This document shows, one piece after another, positions 12,252 to 21,644 of a stretch of DNA of 64,000 nucleotides (its first letter is position 1; the number at the start of each line of letters is the position of its first letter). This DNA is from Cheiracanthium punctorium (lineage: Eukaryota > Arthropoda > Arachnida > Araneae > Cheiracanthiidae), in the NCBI GenBank assembly GCA_038373885.1, contig JAWZYV010012358.1, positions 1 through 64,000 of the forward strand, in the 5' to 3' direction. The position numbers and the translations under genes are program-made. Under the pieces are notes generated by a model, which worked only from the letters and a program-made list of their open reading frames with translations, was not told where the DNA came from and made no database searches.

Positions 12252-12793
12252 GGCCTTAATACACGTCCAAAATTTAGAATAATTTTGGTTGCAACAACCA
12301 GTTGCTGCAATTCATTCCCGCAAGTCATTGAGCCCAGATGAGAACGCAGGGTTGCCATTGTACACAAACTCTGTTGTGTTCACAAACGCCTGAGATTCGC
12401 CGAATTGGCGGTAGCTAGAGCATATAATTATAAATAGCAAATCGTTGGTTGTTTATACTTCGTGTCTATCTTCGGATTGGATTGTTATTTATTTTTATTT
12501 TCGTCAATCAAATCAATTTCCTTTGCACGAACATTTGTTTTCGCACACGCTGATCCCTTTCACTACAAGCGGTATGGCTGACACAGACTCTTCCACCATT
12601 TTGTGTTGTGACGTCGAAATAGGAAGCACTATGATTGGCTGTAATTCCAGCAACCTGCAATATTTTCGCCTCTGAACGAAAAAGTTGGAGTTGACTGTTC
12701 CCTAGGTAACCGAGGGAAATTTCCAGGAAAGAGGTTTCTGCAACTGGTTACAGCAACCAAATCGCACGTAAATTCCTTCGTGTAATAAGGCCT
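12252..12793. mobile_element. MITE-like element with long inverted ends, about 540 bp
   Basis: The left end GGCCTTAATACACG and the inverted right end GGCCTTATTACACG match. Inward, TTTTGGTTGCAACAACCAGTTGC on the left parallels ATTTGGTTGC followed by TGTAACCAGTTGC on the right. No convincing target duplication was found and no transposase is encoded. The 76-codon open frame inside (12445-12675) has no recognisable motif. Confidence 0.55.
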
Positions 12794-13479
12794 TTTACTT
12801 ATGCACCAAGGAATCAATGTGAATTTCAGCACATACCATTTTTTTTTTTTTTACTTTACTATCTCTAAGTCCCTTCTATCTAATGATTGAAAAAAATTTA
12901 AAATTTTTAGTTTGGAAATGCAGCCTTGAATGACATAGATGTTAGTTATAATAAAATTTGACATGTCATGAATTTTCAGCTTAACTAGTTAGCAAAATCA
13001 TTTTGATTGACTTCTATAATAACGGATTTTTATGTAAAGTACATATTTTCACTTTATTAAAAAACTATGTTGCTCGTGTATCCCATGTCGCTTTACACAA
13101 AAACATTACTTCACTAATTTGTTTACAAAACAATTATCCCGAATAGTAATTTTAAGCATGTCTTGTGGAAATCTATACACAATAACAATGAACTTTTGAA
13201 GAATTTTTTATTTACAGTTAATAAATATTATGCATTTGTCAAAAGACTAACGTTATCAGTCCTTTATTAATCCACATTTAGAAAAATGTTGTTTAATCTT
13301 TTATTCGTTTTCTCCCAATTTCTAAACATATTCAATAATGAGGAAAACGGGTAATTTCTTTTATAGCATGATAATTGAATTAAGAGCACTATTCTGCTTT
13401 AACCAAAAGAAACTCTTAACATAAAAAAGAAATTAACCTGTGTAAGAAGAATACACTGTTATCAAAGCATATAAATGAA
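12794..13479. other. Intergenic, nothing recognised
   Basis: AT-rich sequence without coding structure or clear repeat ends. Confidence 0.4.
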
Positions 13480-13870
13480 GTAACTTGATTAATAAAAATC
13501 TTATCACAAAAACTACCTAGCTATTTCCTTTGCATTGTTATGCTTTATTAATCAGTGTAAAAGGTTTAAAAAACATGAGTCTTCTCTAAACGTGTACTGA
13601 TTATCTTCTTAGGGTAGCATTAATTTACAAAAGTAACATTTTATCCACCAGATGCTCTTAAAATTATTTCGTTACTTTGCAAATAAGTTGAAAACTGCAT
13701 TTCAAATAAACTCTTTAGTAAGAGTCTAACTAAAAGAAAAGAGGATTATTTATTTAAAAGGATTGTGAAATAAACATGAAACTAAGTAAAATTTAGAATG
13801 ATGCCATTAAATAAATATCTAACGGTTTTAAAATAGAACTCTCAAACCGAAGTGAAATATTTGTTAAACT
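13480..13870 (+). repeat. Diverged duplicated segment, copy 1 (other at 25.88-26.26 kb)
   Basis: Shared order of blocks: 'aacttgattaat.aa.atc..atcacaaaaa', 'tttcctttgcatt.ttat', 'ttattaatcag..taaaaggttt', 'gattatct', 'attaa.ttaca..agtaacattttat'. The two copies are in the same orientation about 12.4 kb apart, with many substitutions and small indels. Neither encodes protein. This is an old interspersed element or a segmental duplication. Confidence 0.55.
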
Positions 13871-15903
13871 CATATTTTTGAGATTAAATGTAGTAACATA
13901 GTTTTTGTATGCAAAGTTTTTTTTGGGGGGGAAAGTTCATATATTTTTTGAAATATGGAATTAAGTGATTACAAGTATAATGATTTTATTTATCCAGTAT
14001 CTGTTTCTGTTTATGCCCTGAAGAAGTTATTAATTGCGCCTGAATCAATAAAGACAGAAATCAGAAAAAATGCTCAAAAGGAACTGGTGTTTAAGCGATA
14101 AAATAATTAAAAGTTTGTAAAATAACACACATAAAAGGTACTTATTAAGCTAAACATGTGTTCCGATCGAAAATAATTCAATCTTCTTCAGTAGCAATAA
14201 ACAGACCGAGATAGGGGATTGAAAGGAAAGTAAACAGTAGACAAAAGCTAAGAGCGAGTGACAAATCGGAGGAAGGAAAAAGCAAGAAACCAGGGAGGAT
14301 AAGAGAAGGGGGAAGGAAGAGGGTAGGTAACTTTTCGATAGATAACCCGTCTGTATCTTGATATGTACTTTTTATGTGTATTATTTTACACAGTTTTAAT
14401 TATTTTAAATAATAACATGAGTTTAAATACGACATTTAAGCCGTGTACAATTTAAAATGCTGTTAGTTTTTTCATGTCATATACATAAGTTAACATTAAG
14501 GAAAAGCACTGTCATTATAACAGATCTACATTTCTGTCTCTGAGTAATAACATACATAAAAAAATAATCCTTATCGGAATAATATACAAAAATTTGCATT
14601 TTCTATAAAAATGGAACAATAGAATCTAGTACATACTGGCTGCTCTTTTATTTCGCTGGAGTACTTATCATATTTTTTCATAGAATATCCCCTAAAAGAA
14701 GTTGTAATCACTCAAAGTAAGTATGTGTATGTTGAATGGGCATGAAAGAGAAATAGTATATATTCTTTTCATGGGAATCTGTTCACTTGTTTAATCGAGA
14801 GGGGTTTCTGGATTCGGCGTTCCCCTACTTTTTTATTTGAAAGCTAATGCTTCCTCACCTTTACATTTTCAAGGAGGACGCACAAACTCCTTTCAATGTA
14901 TTGAAAGTTTTTTTGGGGGGAGAACCAAATGGATGTTTTTTTTTGGGGAAAGTTTTTTTTTTGAGGTACCTTAAAAAACTGGTTTTAAAGGCAAAATTAC
15001 TTAACAACTTTGTAAAATCACATCTATAAGAAAGATATTTAGCAAAAGATTTTCGGGTGGTATGCGCTATTTTATGTGTCTTATTTAACAAAACCTTTAA
15101 TTAATTTTAAGAGAAAATGATATCGGAAGAAAAATCAGCGAAAAATTCCATACCGACAAAAACATGGTCGCAAATTGCTATAGTAAAGTTCCATATCAAA
15201 ATAGTCTTCGATGTGATAGTGAGATTGTTTTAATTTCACATTATTTCTCAGAATTCATATTTACGGTAAAGCTACAATTCACTTGTTTTAACACTTTCTA
15301 AAATTTTATAGTATTTAAGATTTTCAAGTTTTCATTTTAACGTTGCTTTAGGAAAATTATTTCTGTCCTAAGGAAAAAATAAATTAGAAATGTAAACCTC
15401 GAAAGTATTTCCTTTATCTTTAATTAGTTATGATAAGAAGAGTATTAACGATCTAAACGAAAATATGGCATTTTCTCAACTTCAATATGAAGATGATCTG
15501 ATAATTATTAATTAAGGCCTAAGGTATCTGTTCCAGATCAATGTGGATATATAGAAAAAGTATAGATTATATACTAGATATTTCAGTAACAATTACCTAA
15601 GACATATTCCATAGTTAACTCTCTCAATTAAATCTCAGAAATTATAGCATTGAGCATGTTTGCTTTATTATACAGATTTATTAAAATAAACATCAAGTTT
15701 TTAACGCAGCTTTGATTGCCCTTTAATTAATCAATAAAACCTTCGCACATATTTTCTGCTTACGCAAATATTTACTGCAAAGATTTTCTGCTTAAATTTA
15801 ACATAGCATCCCTTAATTAGGTATTATGCATATATTTTAAGAGAGAGAAATATAGATCATTTTATTTGTAAATATATATAATATAATTTTAAAATATTTA
15901 ATA
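13871..15903. other. Intergenic, no gene seen
   Basis: AT-rich. A purine-rich stretch lies at 14215-14330 (GGA/GAA runs). Short open frames around 14847-15091 are low-complexity poly(T)/poly(G) readings on both strands and are not credible genes. Confidence 0.4.
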
Positions 15904-15904
15904 T

Positions 15905-15949
<45 letters not shown>
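15904..15949. repeat. Compound (AC)n(AT)n microsatellite
   Basis: About 18 bp of AC repeats passing into about 28 bp of AT repeats, next to the left side of a Tigger-type remnant. Confidence 0.85.
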
Positions 15950-15954
<5 letters not shown>

Positions 15955-16368
15955 AATTTTGTGTTGTGATATACGGCATATATATGACTTTTTTAAAAAA
16001 TACACACTTACTTTAGATGCATATAAACAGCCCTCAAACCGCTTTAAACTATTCCATAACTATATATCACCATTTACTACGTAAAGTAATGAATAAAACG
16101 AGGTTTAACCTGGAACGATTTGGGTGCTTCCGCCTTTAATGATCCTACGAGCGATGAAATACCACTCGCTGATTGACTCTCTTCTTCAGCAGCAAATCAC
16201 GAAGACGATAATTATCCTTTAAACCCCCTAATTCTAGTTTGCGCTTCTTAATTGTTGGTGAAAAATCTTCTGTTGCGGGCGAGCTGTCCGCGTTTGCTCT
16301 GAGATAGATTACTCGTGAAATACCCAGTTCGCGTAAGAAGATAGACCGTGTTTAGCGCAAGTCCACTG
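15955..16368 (-). mobile_element. pogo/Tigger-type element remnant, copy 1
   Basis: Read on the minus strand it starts CAGTGGACTTGCGCTAAACA after a TA (16369-16370), the pattern of pogo/Tigger ends. Positions 15960-16085 are homologous to about 59085-59215 ('ttt.ttaaa..atacacac.tta.tttagat.c.tataaaca..cctcaaac.g.tttaaac'). The far end of the copy is replaced by the microsatellite at 15904-15949. The minus strand at 16150-16260 gives a basic Lys/Arg-rich peptide that could be transposase residue, but I do not recognise it with confidence. Confidence 0.45.
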
Positions 16369-16497
16369 TATGTTTCTATTTTTAAGAAAGGAATATATAT
16401 TTATATATATTTTTTTTGGGAGGGGAGATTGTTTACTTCCACAATATACATTAATGAAATTTATAAAAACATTTTTTTAATTCATGGATGTTATGTA

Positions 16498-16760
16498 CCG
16501 GGTGACCCAAAAGTCAGGACAAACTTTAAAAATTAATAATTCGAAAATGAATCAAGATACAAAGATACGGTTTGCACCAAACGGATGGAAAAGAAACCGG
16601 TTTTTGTGTGGCAACGAAACGAAAATAGTTCTTTTGGCGTCCAACAGATGGCGTTGTTGGATTTCTGATATAGGATTATGCAAAGCGACAAGCGATATAA
16701 ACATAGAGAAGGGATATAGGTGGAGGGAGCCTCCTATTGTATTTTCCCTGGAAAGTTGAA
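16498..16760 (+). mobile_element. Mariner-like element remnant (deletion derivative of the 24.3-25.7 kb family)
   Basis: It begins CCGGGTGACCCAAAAGTCAG after a TA (16496-16497). For about 140 bp it matches the reverse complement of the right end of the element at 25.5-25.69 kb. Near 16690-16725 it matches the reverse complement of 24281-24317, which in the larger copy lies on the other side of the transposase. The order fits an internally deleted derivative: end, deletion of the coding region, then a left-side segment. No second terminus is seen. Confidence 0.6.
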
Positions 16761-17067
16761 GCTAAGATAAGAGCGTCGTAGGAGAAGAAGAAGAAACGGA
16801 TTTGGCTGCTTATCGCCCTTTGGTTCGCAAACTCTAGCATTTTATTTTTCTAGAAAAGCAATGGGGGGAAATGGTTTTTACAGCACTATTTATTTTCTCC
16901 CTCTCTAGTTATTTTGAAATTATTTAGTCTTAAATTTTGTTTTGCAGAATTACTTTGAAGTTTTGGCTTTTGAAACATTTTATTTTGCTGTATTTTTTGT
17001 ATTATTTTGATTTTGTTATGAAACATTGTAATAAAATCTAGTAATGTACATTATCAAATGAGTTAAT

Positions 17068-17409
17068 CTAGTAATGTACATTATCAAGCTTGATGAGAAT
17101 ATTTTTTCGTTGGAGATGATGAGGAAAATTGTAGATGGTTGGTATTGCATCCTTCTTTAACCACGTTCCTCCAAATTTTGCTTTCTCAAAGCAATCTTCT
17201 GTAAAATGCTTTGAATGCAGCTTCAAATAATCTAAAGCTTTAAATCCTCCTCTTTCTAACTGTGTTTCCCAAAGAAGTCTTCTCTGTAGATCTTTAGGAA
17301 AGCTTAAAAAAAAGTAATTCTTGTTGAAAAAAAATTTGTAGGATACAGCATCGCTTTGCATTTCGTATAACAAGACACTACTTTTTTCACAATTGTTATA
17401 ATTTATCAA
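17068..17409 (-). pseudogene. THAP-domain-like fragment, degenerate
   Basis: The frame gives 113 residues, but the first codon is TTG and there is no ATG at a sensible place, so this is at best a partial exon or a decayed copy. The pattern is that of a THAP zinc-dependent DNA-binding domain: SFPKD followed by RRLLW, then LKLHSKHFTEDCF and a closing DAIPTIY box (THAP families: FPKD..RR..W, C-x2-H-F, AVPTIF). The Cys of the C-x2-H pair is His here (LHSKHF), and no N-terminal C-x2-4-C pair is visible. THAP domains occur both in host regulators and in P-element-like transposases; which source applies cannot be decided here. Confidence 0.5.
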
Positions 17410-18006
17410 AATAGCAATTTTTATTTTTAAAAAAAGGTCCGAAATTTCGATAAAACATCTTTTTTTTAATGCTGGTCTCGCAGAAAAGACTAGAAACTTA
17501 TTTATGCAGAATAAAATAATGCATACATCGACAAGCTTTTTTTCAGAATATTAAGAAGAATATTAGGCAATTTAAAATTCAAAGTTTGTATTCAGTAGCG
17601 CATATAGGGGATCCCCTCATGATTTGTGATTTTCTTTGTCCAAAAACAGAGAAATATAGCTTCAGTGGATCAGCTTAAAAAGTTCAATTTGTTACTAATA
17701 GTTTGAAAAAATTACCTTAACAATAAGGACATTTTGAAAAAATAGAATGTTTAAGAAAGAAACATGAGTGAGGCACTACAGCGCCAATAGACATTCTAAA
17801 ACAATAACCTGTTATATTAACTGAGAAAATAAAGAGTAAATTTTATTTTGATCTGATTTTTAACTTTAATTTGAAGTTAAAAGTTAAATTACGTGACTTT
17901 CAGATCTGCAATACTTGGCGAGTTAATATAATCGCCAAATTGCCAATCTAGTGTTTTAAAGAACATTCATACATTTTAAACGTCTAAAATTGCAAAACAT
18001 AGCTTT
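17410..18006. other. Intergenic flank of the BEL/Pao insertion
   Basis: AT-rich, with no gene recognised. The last five bases before the LTR, together with 18011 (CCTGT, 18007-18011), are the left copy of the insertion-site duplication. Confidence 0.5.
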
Positions 18007-18011
18007 CCTGT

Positions 18012-18267
18012 TGATGGGGCTAAAGTCCATCAGGTGAATTATATCCATAAAGAATATATCAATTATAACAATAAACTTAACCATTTATTTACATTCAAAA
18101 TATAATTAAGATTACACTTTCAAGCCAGTATTACAAGGGCTGGCGACTCCCTTCAGACATCTTCGGAATCAGAGTTCCGTCTAAAGATACAAAAAGGTTA
18201 CCTTATCTTACTGGCGCGTAGGCGGTACAAAAGTTTCGCCAAGGCGCAAAATATAGGGGTTTTAATA
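18012..18267 (-). repeat. BEL/Pao 3' LTR
   Basis: 256 bp. On the minus strand it runs TATTAAAACCCC to CCCCATCA, and the bases just inside (TG) suggest an original TGTATTAAAA start. It carries an AATAAA signal within GTAAATAAATGG. By eye it is identical to 23827-24082. Confidence 0.93.
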
Positions 18268-18268
18268 C

Positions 18269-18280
18269 ACTGCCCCCGGA
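18269..18280 (-). other. BEL/Pao polypurine tract (putative)
   Basis: On the minus strand CCGGGGGCAG immediately precedes the 3' LTR. A G-rich purine block here is where plus-strand DNA synthesis is primed in LTR retrotransposons. It is short, so the exact primer is uncertain. The remaining 3' untranslated stretch (18281-18482) is AT-rich with no coding signal. Confidence 0.5.
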
Positions 18281-18482
18281 TGAACAATTACAATTGTTCA
18301 GAAATGAAATCAAAACATTTTGCAAACATGAAACAAACCAAAAACTTACAAAAAAAAAAACAAATTACTACATACTTACGAAATTTCCAGGATACAGAAA
18401 ACTGAGAAATCTACTAAATATATAAAATTGAATTAGTTAAACAAATAGAAATAAACATATAAGAAAAATGTTCGTTAAATGT

Positions 18483-21400
18483 TCAATAATCAGCATCAAG
18501 TTCCAGTTTATATAATAATTGTATAGGTCGCTTTATAAGTCCAGAAGCTGTTTCTAGAGCACAGGACCGTACTTTGGAATCTCTACCGAAAAACAGCTCC
18601 TTAATGCGTCCACATTTCCACATATGCTTTGGAACTTTGTCTTCATGGATAAAGACGACATCTCCGACTTTAAAGCTCGTTGATGCAGTAACTGGAGTTT
18701 TTAAGTTAGCGGATCGGAGTTCAAGCAAGTATTCCTTGCGCCAACGTTTCCAGAAATGGTTCATGATCTGGTCTCGGTATCGTATCTTCTTCGTCAGAAT
18801 TACTCTGTTGGATTTAGGTTCAGATGATTTGGAATTGCTAGGCAAAGAATTTATTCGTTTGCCTATCAAAAAATGTGAAGGCGTAAGTGGGAAAGGTTCG
18901 TTGTTTTCTCCGTACACGTATGTCAGAGGTCGTCCATTGATAACGGCTTCTATTTCTGTTAGTGTTGTTTGGATTTCTTCATAAGTGAGGCAAGATCTCC
19001 CAAGAACTTTTTTCAAGGGAGTTTTTACAGAACGCACCATGCGTTCCCAAAATCCACCCCACCAGCTTGCTCTAGGCACAATAAATTTCCAGACGATTCT
19101 GTTTTTAGAAGAAAAACGAATAATTTCATCTTTAGAAATGCAACTCCAAACCTCTTTTAACAATTTGTCTGATTTAATAAAAGTTTTAGCATTATCACTG
19201 TAGATGGTTTTACACAATCCTCTGCGAGAAATAAAACGTTTAAAAGCTAGTAAGAAATTGTCCGTGCTTAAATTGCTAGCTAATTCCAGGTGCACGGCTC
19301 TGGTTACAGCGCAAGTGAAAAGTACAATATACGCCTTTTCTGAGGCTGCCTTTGTTTTAATATAAATAGGCCCAGCAAAATCCACTGCACATGTTTCGAA
19401 TGGAGGAGATTCTGTAATTCTGTCTTTCGGTAATGGAGCGATCTCCTGCTTCCCGGGAGTTACTTTAAATTTTTTACAAATTACGCAATTTTTTATGACT
19501 GACTTCACACATTTTCGACCTTTAATTATGAAGTATTTTTCCCGGAGATGAGACAAGGTGGTAGCCACTCCGAAATGGAACATATTTTCGTGGGCTTGTC
19601 TTATTAACAAATTGGTGAAAGTACACGCACTTGGAAGTACCCAAGGATGTTTTTCTCTTAGAGAGAACTCGCTTAATTGCAATCTTCCACTTAAAATCAA
19701 TAGCCCATTTTCATCTAACATGGGATTCAGATTGTAGATTGGAGATTCCTTGGCAATTGCGTTTCCGGATTTTAGCGAGACTATTTCATGATTAAAAACT
19801 GATTCTTGCGCCTGTTTTATCCAATAAATCTCAGCCTTTTCAATTTCTGAAGTTGATAGAGGACCCGATAATTTAGAATTATTTTTATTAGCATTGTTTA
19901 AAAAACGCATAATCCAAGCGGTTACATTAAGCACTCTATTGAGGCTACTAAACCTTTGTAATTCCAGTATTGGACTTTGAGATACATTAACCGCACACGA
20001 TAATTGAGTTAACGAATTTGATCTTTTTTCATCAAATATGTTTTCGGGAAGTTTAGTTTCTTCATTTAATGGCCAACAACTTTCCGGCATTGACAGCCAC
20101 TCTAGTCCATAGAACCAAAGATTGTTCTCTCGGAGTTTTGTTAAATTTTCACCTCTAGTCAAAAGATCGGCTGGGTTGTTTTTACCAGGGCAGTAATGCC
20201 AATTAGCTGGTTCTGACAAAGACTGAATTTCTGTGACTCTGTTCGAAACAAAGGGCTTCCATTGCAAAGCTGAACCCTTTATCCAATGAAGTGTTATTGT
20301 AGAGTCTGACCAATAATGGATATCTAAATTCGGAATATCAAGAATTCTTCTTAAATAGCTACCCATTCGAGCACCTATTACAGCACCCATTAATTCCAAT
20401 CTAGGTATGGTTAATTGTTTGATAGGGGATACTCTACATTTCGCAAAAATTAGGCTTGTCCTAGTTTTATTATCGGTTGAGTTACACCTGAGATATCCAA
20501 CGGCTCCAAAAATTTTAGGGCTCGCATCTGAAAATATATGAATTTGATTTACGTCAGAAAATGTAATACCTACCGGAAAATATTTCCGGGAAACCTCAAA
20601 CTCATGTATCTCTTGAACTTCGGTAACCCAACTTTCCCATTCGTTTTTTAGATCTTTAGGTAAATCAGAGTCCCATTCTAAACCTCGACGCCAAATTTCT
20701 TGTAACAAACTTTTCATGCGGACTGTAAATGGGGCTACCAATCCAATAGGATCAAATATCTTTAACATGGCCTTAAGAACTATCCGCTTTGTGGGATTGA
20801 TTCTCCAATCGTCGGGAATTGCTTGCATATCTAAATTTAAACTATCTGAGTTGCAATTCCATAATAATCCCAATATTTTTTTAGGACCGTTTGAACTATC
20901 CTGATCTAGTTGATTTTCTTCCCACAGTTTTCTAAGTGTCACGGAATTAGTGCTGAACTTCCTTAAGTTCATTCCTGCCTTTCTAAAAATATCTGAAGCT
21001 GTTGACGATAAATAATAAGCTTCATCATCAGACTTCGAGCCAGTTATTAAATCATCCACGTATAATTGAGTATCCAATATCTTAACAACTTCGGGATGAT
21101 CTTTGAAATTTCGAATATGGTGTTTGATTGTGGCAGCTAAGATGAAAGGGCTGCACGAAACTCCAAAAGGGGCTCTTGTGAATCTCAAAAATTTCAAATT
21201 TCCCTTTTCGTCAGGAAACCACACAAATTTTAAATAATCGCGATCTTGCTCTGCGATCCCGATTTGAAGGAATGCCTTCTCTAAATCGGCGCAGAACGCA
21301 ACTTCATGAATTCGGAAATTAATTAACAGGTCTAACACACAGGGGTTAAGACTAGGGCCAGGCCATAAACAGTCGTTTAAAGAATTAAGGTGACTTTCTT

Positions 21401-21644
21401 TTGAGGAAGCATCAAACACCATTCTAATTTTCGTAGTTGACTTATCCTCTCTTAAAACCGGTCTGTGGGGTAAAAAATATCCACTTTCAGTAATTTTATT
21501 AGGACAATCTTCCACAACCTCACTCAATTCCTGTTCCGATACTATAGCTTTGTATTTTTCACATAAATTGTGATCTTTCGCCAATTTACGATTTAATTCC
21601 TCAAAACGCTTTCTAGCGATTCTGAAATTATTTCCCACTTCCAT
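18483..21644 (-). CDS. pol: BEL/Pao pol: reverse transcriptase, RNase H, integrase
   Basis: The frame is open for 1053 codons without internal stops. RT: D120 in FCADLEKAF and the YVDD box at 195-198. RNase H: D373, E417, D447 and D493 in FSDAS, PRLEL, WSDST and PADLLTRG. Integrase zinc-binding module: H685-x4-H690-x29-C720-x2-C723. Integrase core triad: D755, D817 (IYSDNAK) and E867 (WWGGFWERM). A C-terminal block (about 955-1045, SFKVGDVVFI..W..GRI) is the domain that follows integrase in BEL/Pao. The frame overlaps the upstream gag frame by 52 nt and is reached from it by a -1 shift. The ATG at 21642-21644 lies inside conserved sequence and is probably not a real initiator. All catalytic residues I can check are present, so the enzyme block looks functional. 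Confidence 0.93.
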   Translation of the reverse strand: MEVGNNFRIARKRFEELNRKLAKDHNLCEKYKAIVSEQELSEVVEDCPNKITESGYFLPHRPVLREDKSTTKIRMVFDASSKESHLNSLNDCLWPGPSLNPCVLDLLINFRIHEVAFCADLEKAFLQIGIAEQDRDYLKFVWFPDEKGNLKFLRFTRAPFGVSCSPFILAATIKHHIRNFKDHPEVVKILDTQLYVDDLITGSKSDDEAYYLSSTASDIFRKAGMNLRKFSTNSVTLRKLWEENQLDQDSSNGPKKILGLLWNCNSDSLNLDMQAIPDDWRINPTKRIVLKAMLKIFDPIGLVAPFTVRMKSLLQEIWRRGLEWDSDLPKDLKNEWESWVTEVQEIHEFEVSRKYFPVGITFSDVNQIHIFSDASPKIFGAVGYLRCNSTDNKTRTSLIFAKCRVSPIKQLTIPRLELMGAVIGARMGSYLRRILDIPNLDIHYWSDSTITLHWIKGSALQWKPFVSNRVTEIQSLSEPANWHYCPGKNNPADLLTRGENLTKLRENNLWFYGLEWLSMPESCWPLNEETKLPENIFDEKRSNSLTQLSCAVNVSQSPILELQRFSSLNRVLNVTAWIMRFLNNANKNNSKLSGPLSTSEIEKAEIYWIKQAQESVFNHEIVSLKSGNAIAKESPIYNLNPMLDENGLLILSGRLQLSEFSLREKHPWVLPSACTFTNLLIRQAHENMFHFGVATTLSHLREKYFIIKGRKCVKSVIKNCVICKKFKVTPGKQEIAPLPKDRITESPPFETCAVDFAGPIYIKTKAASEKAYIVLFTCAVTRAVHLELASNLSTDNFLLAFKRFISRRGLCKTIYSDNAKTFIKSDKLLKEVWSCISKDEIIRFSSKNRIVWKFIVPRASWWGGFWERMVRSVKTPLKKVLGRSCLTYEEIQTTLTEIEAVINGRPLTYVYGENNEPFPLTPSHFLIGKRINSLPSNSKSSEPKSNRVILTKKIRYRDQIMNHFWKRWRKEYLLELRSANLKTPVTASTSFKVGDVVFIHEDKVPKHMWKCGRIKELFFGRDSKVRSCALETASGLIKRPIQLLYKLELDADY

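Noticed and set aside
12445..12675. 76-codon frame within the 540-bp inverted-end element
   Set aside because: No motif, and the element is otherwise non-coding.
21642..21644. ATG of the long BEL/Pao pol frame as a true start codon
   Set aside because: It lies in the middle of a region conserved between protease and RT in this family; pol is expected to be made as a fusion with gag.
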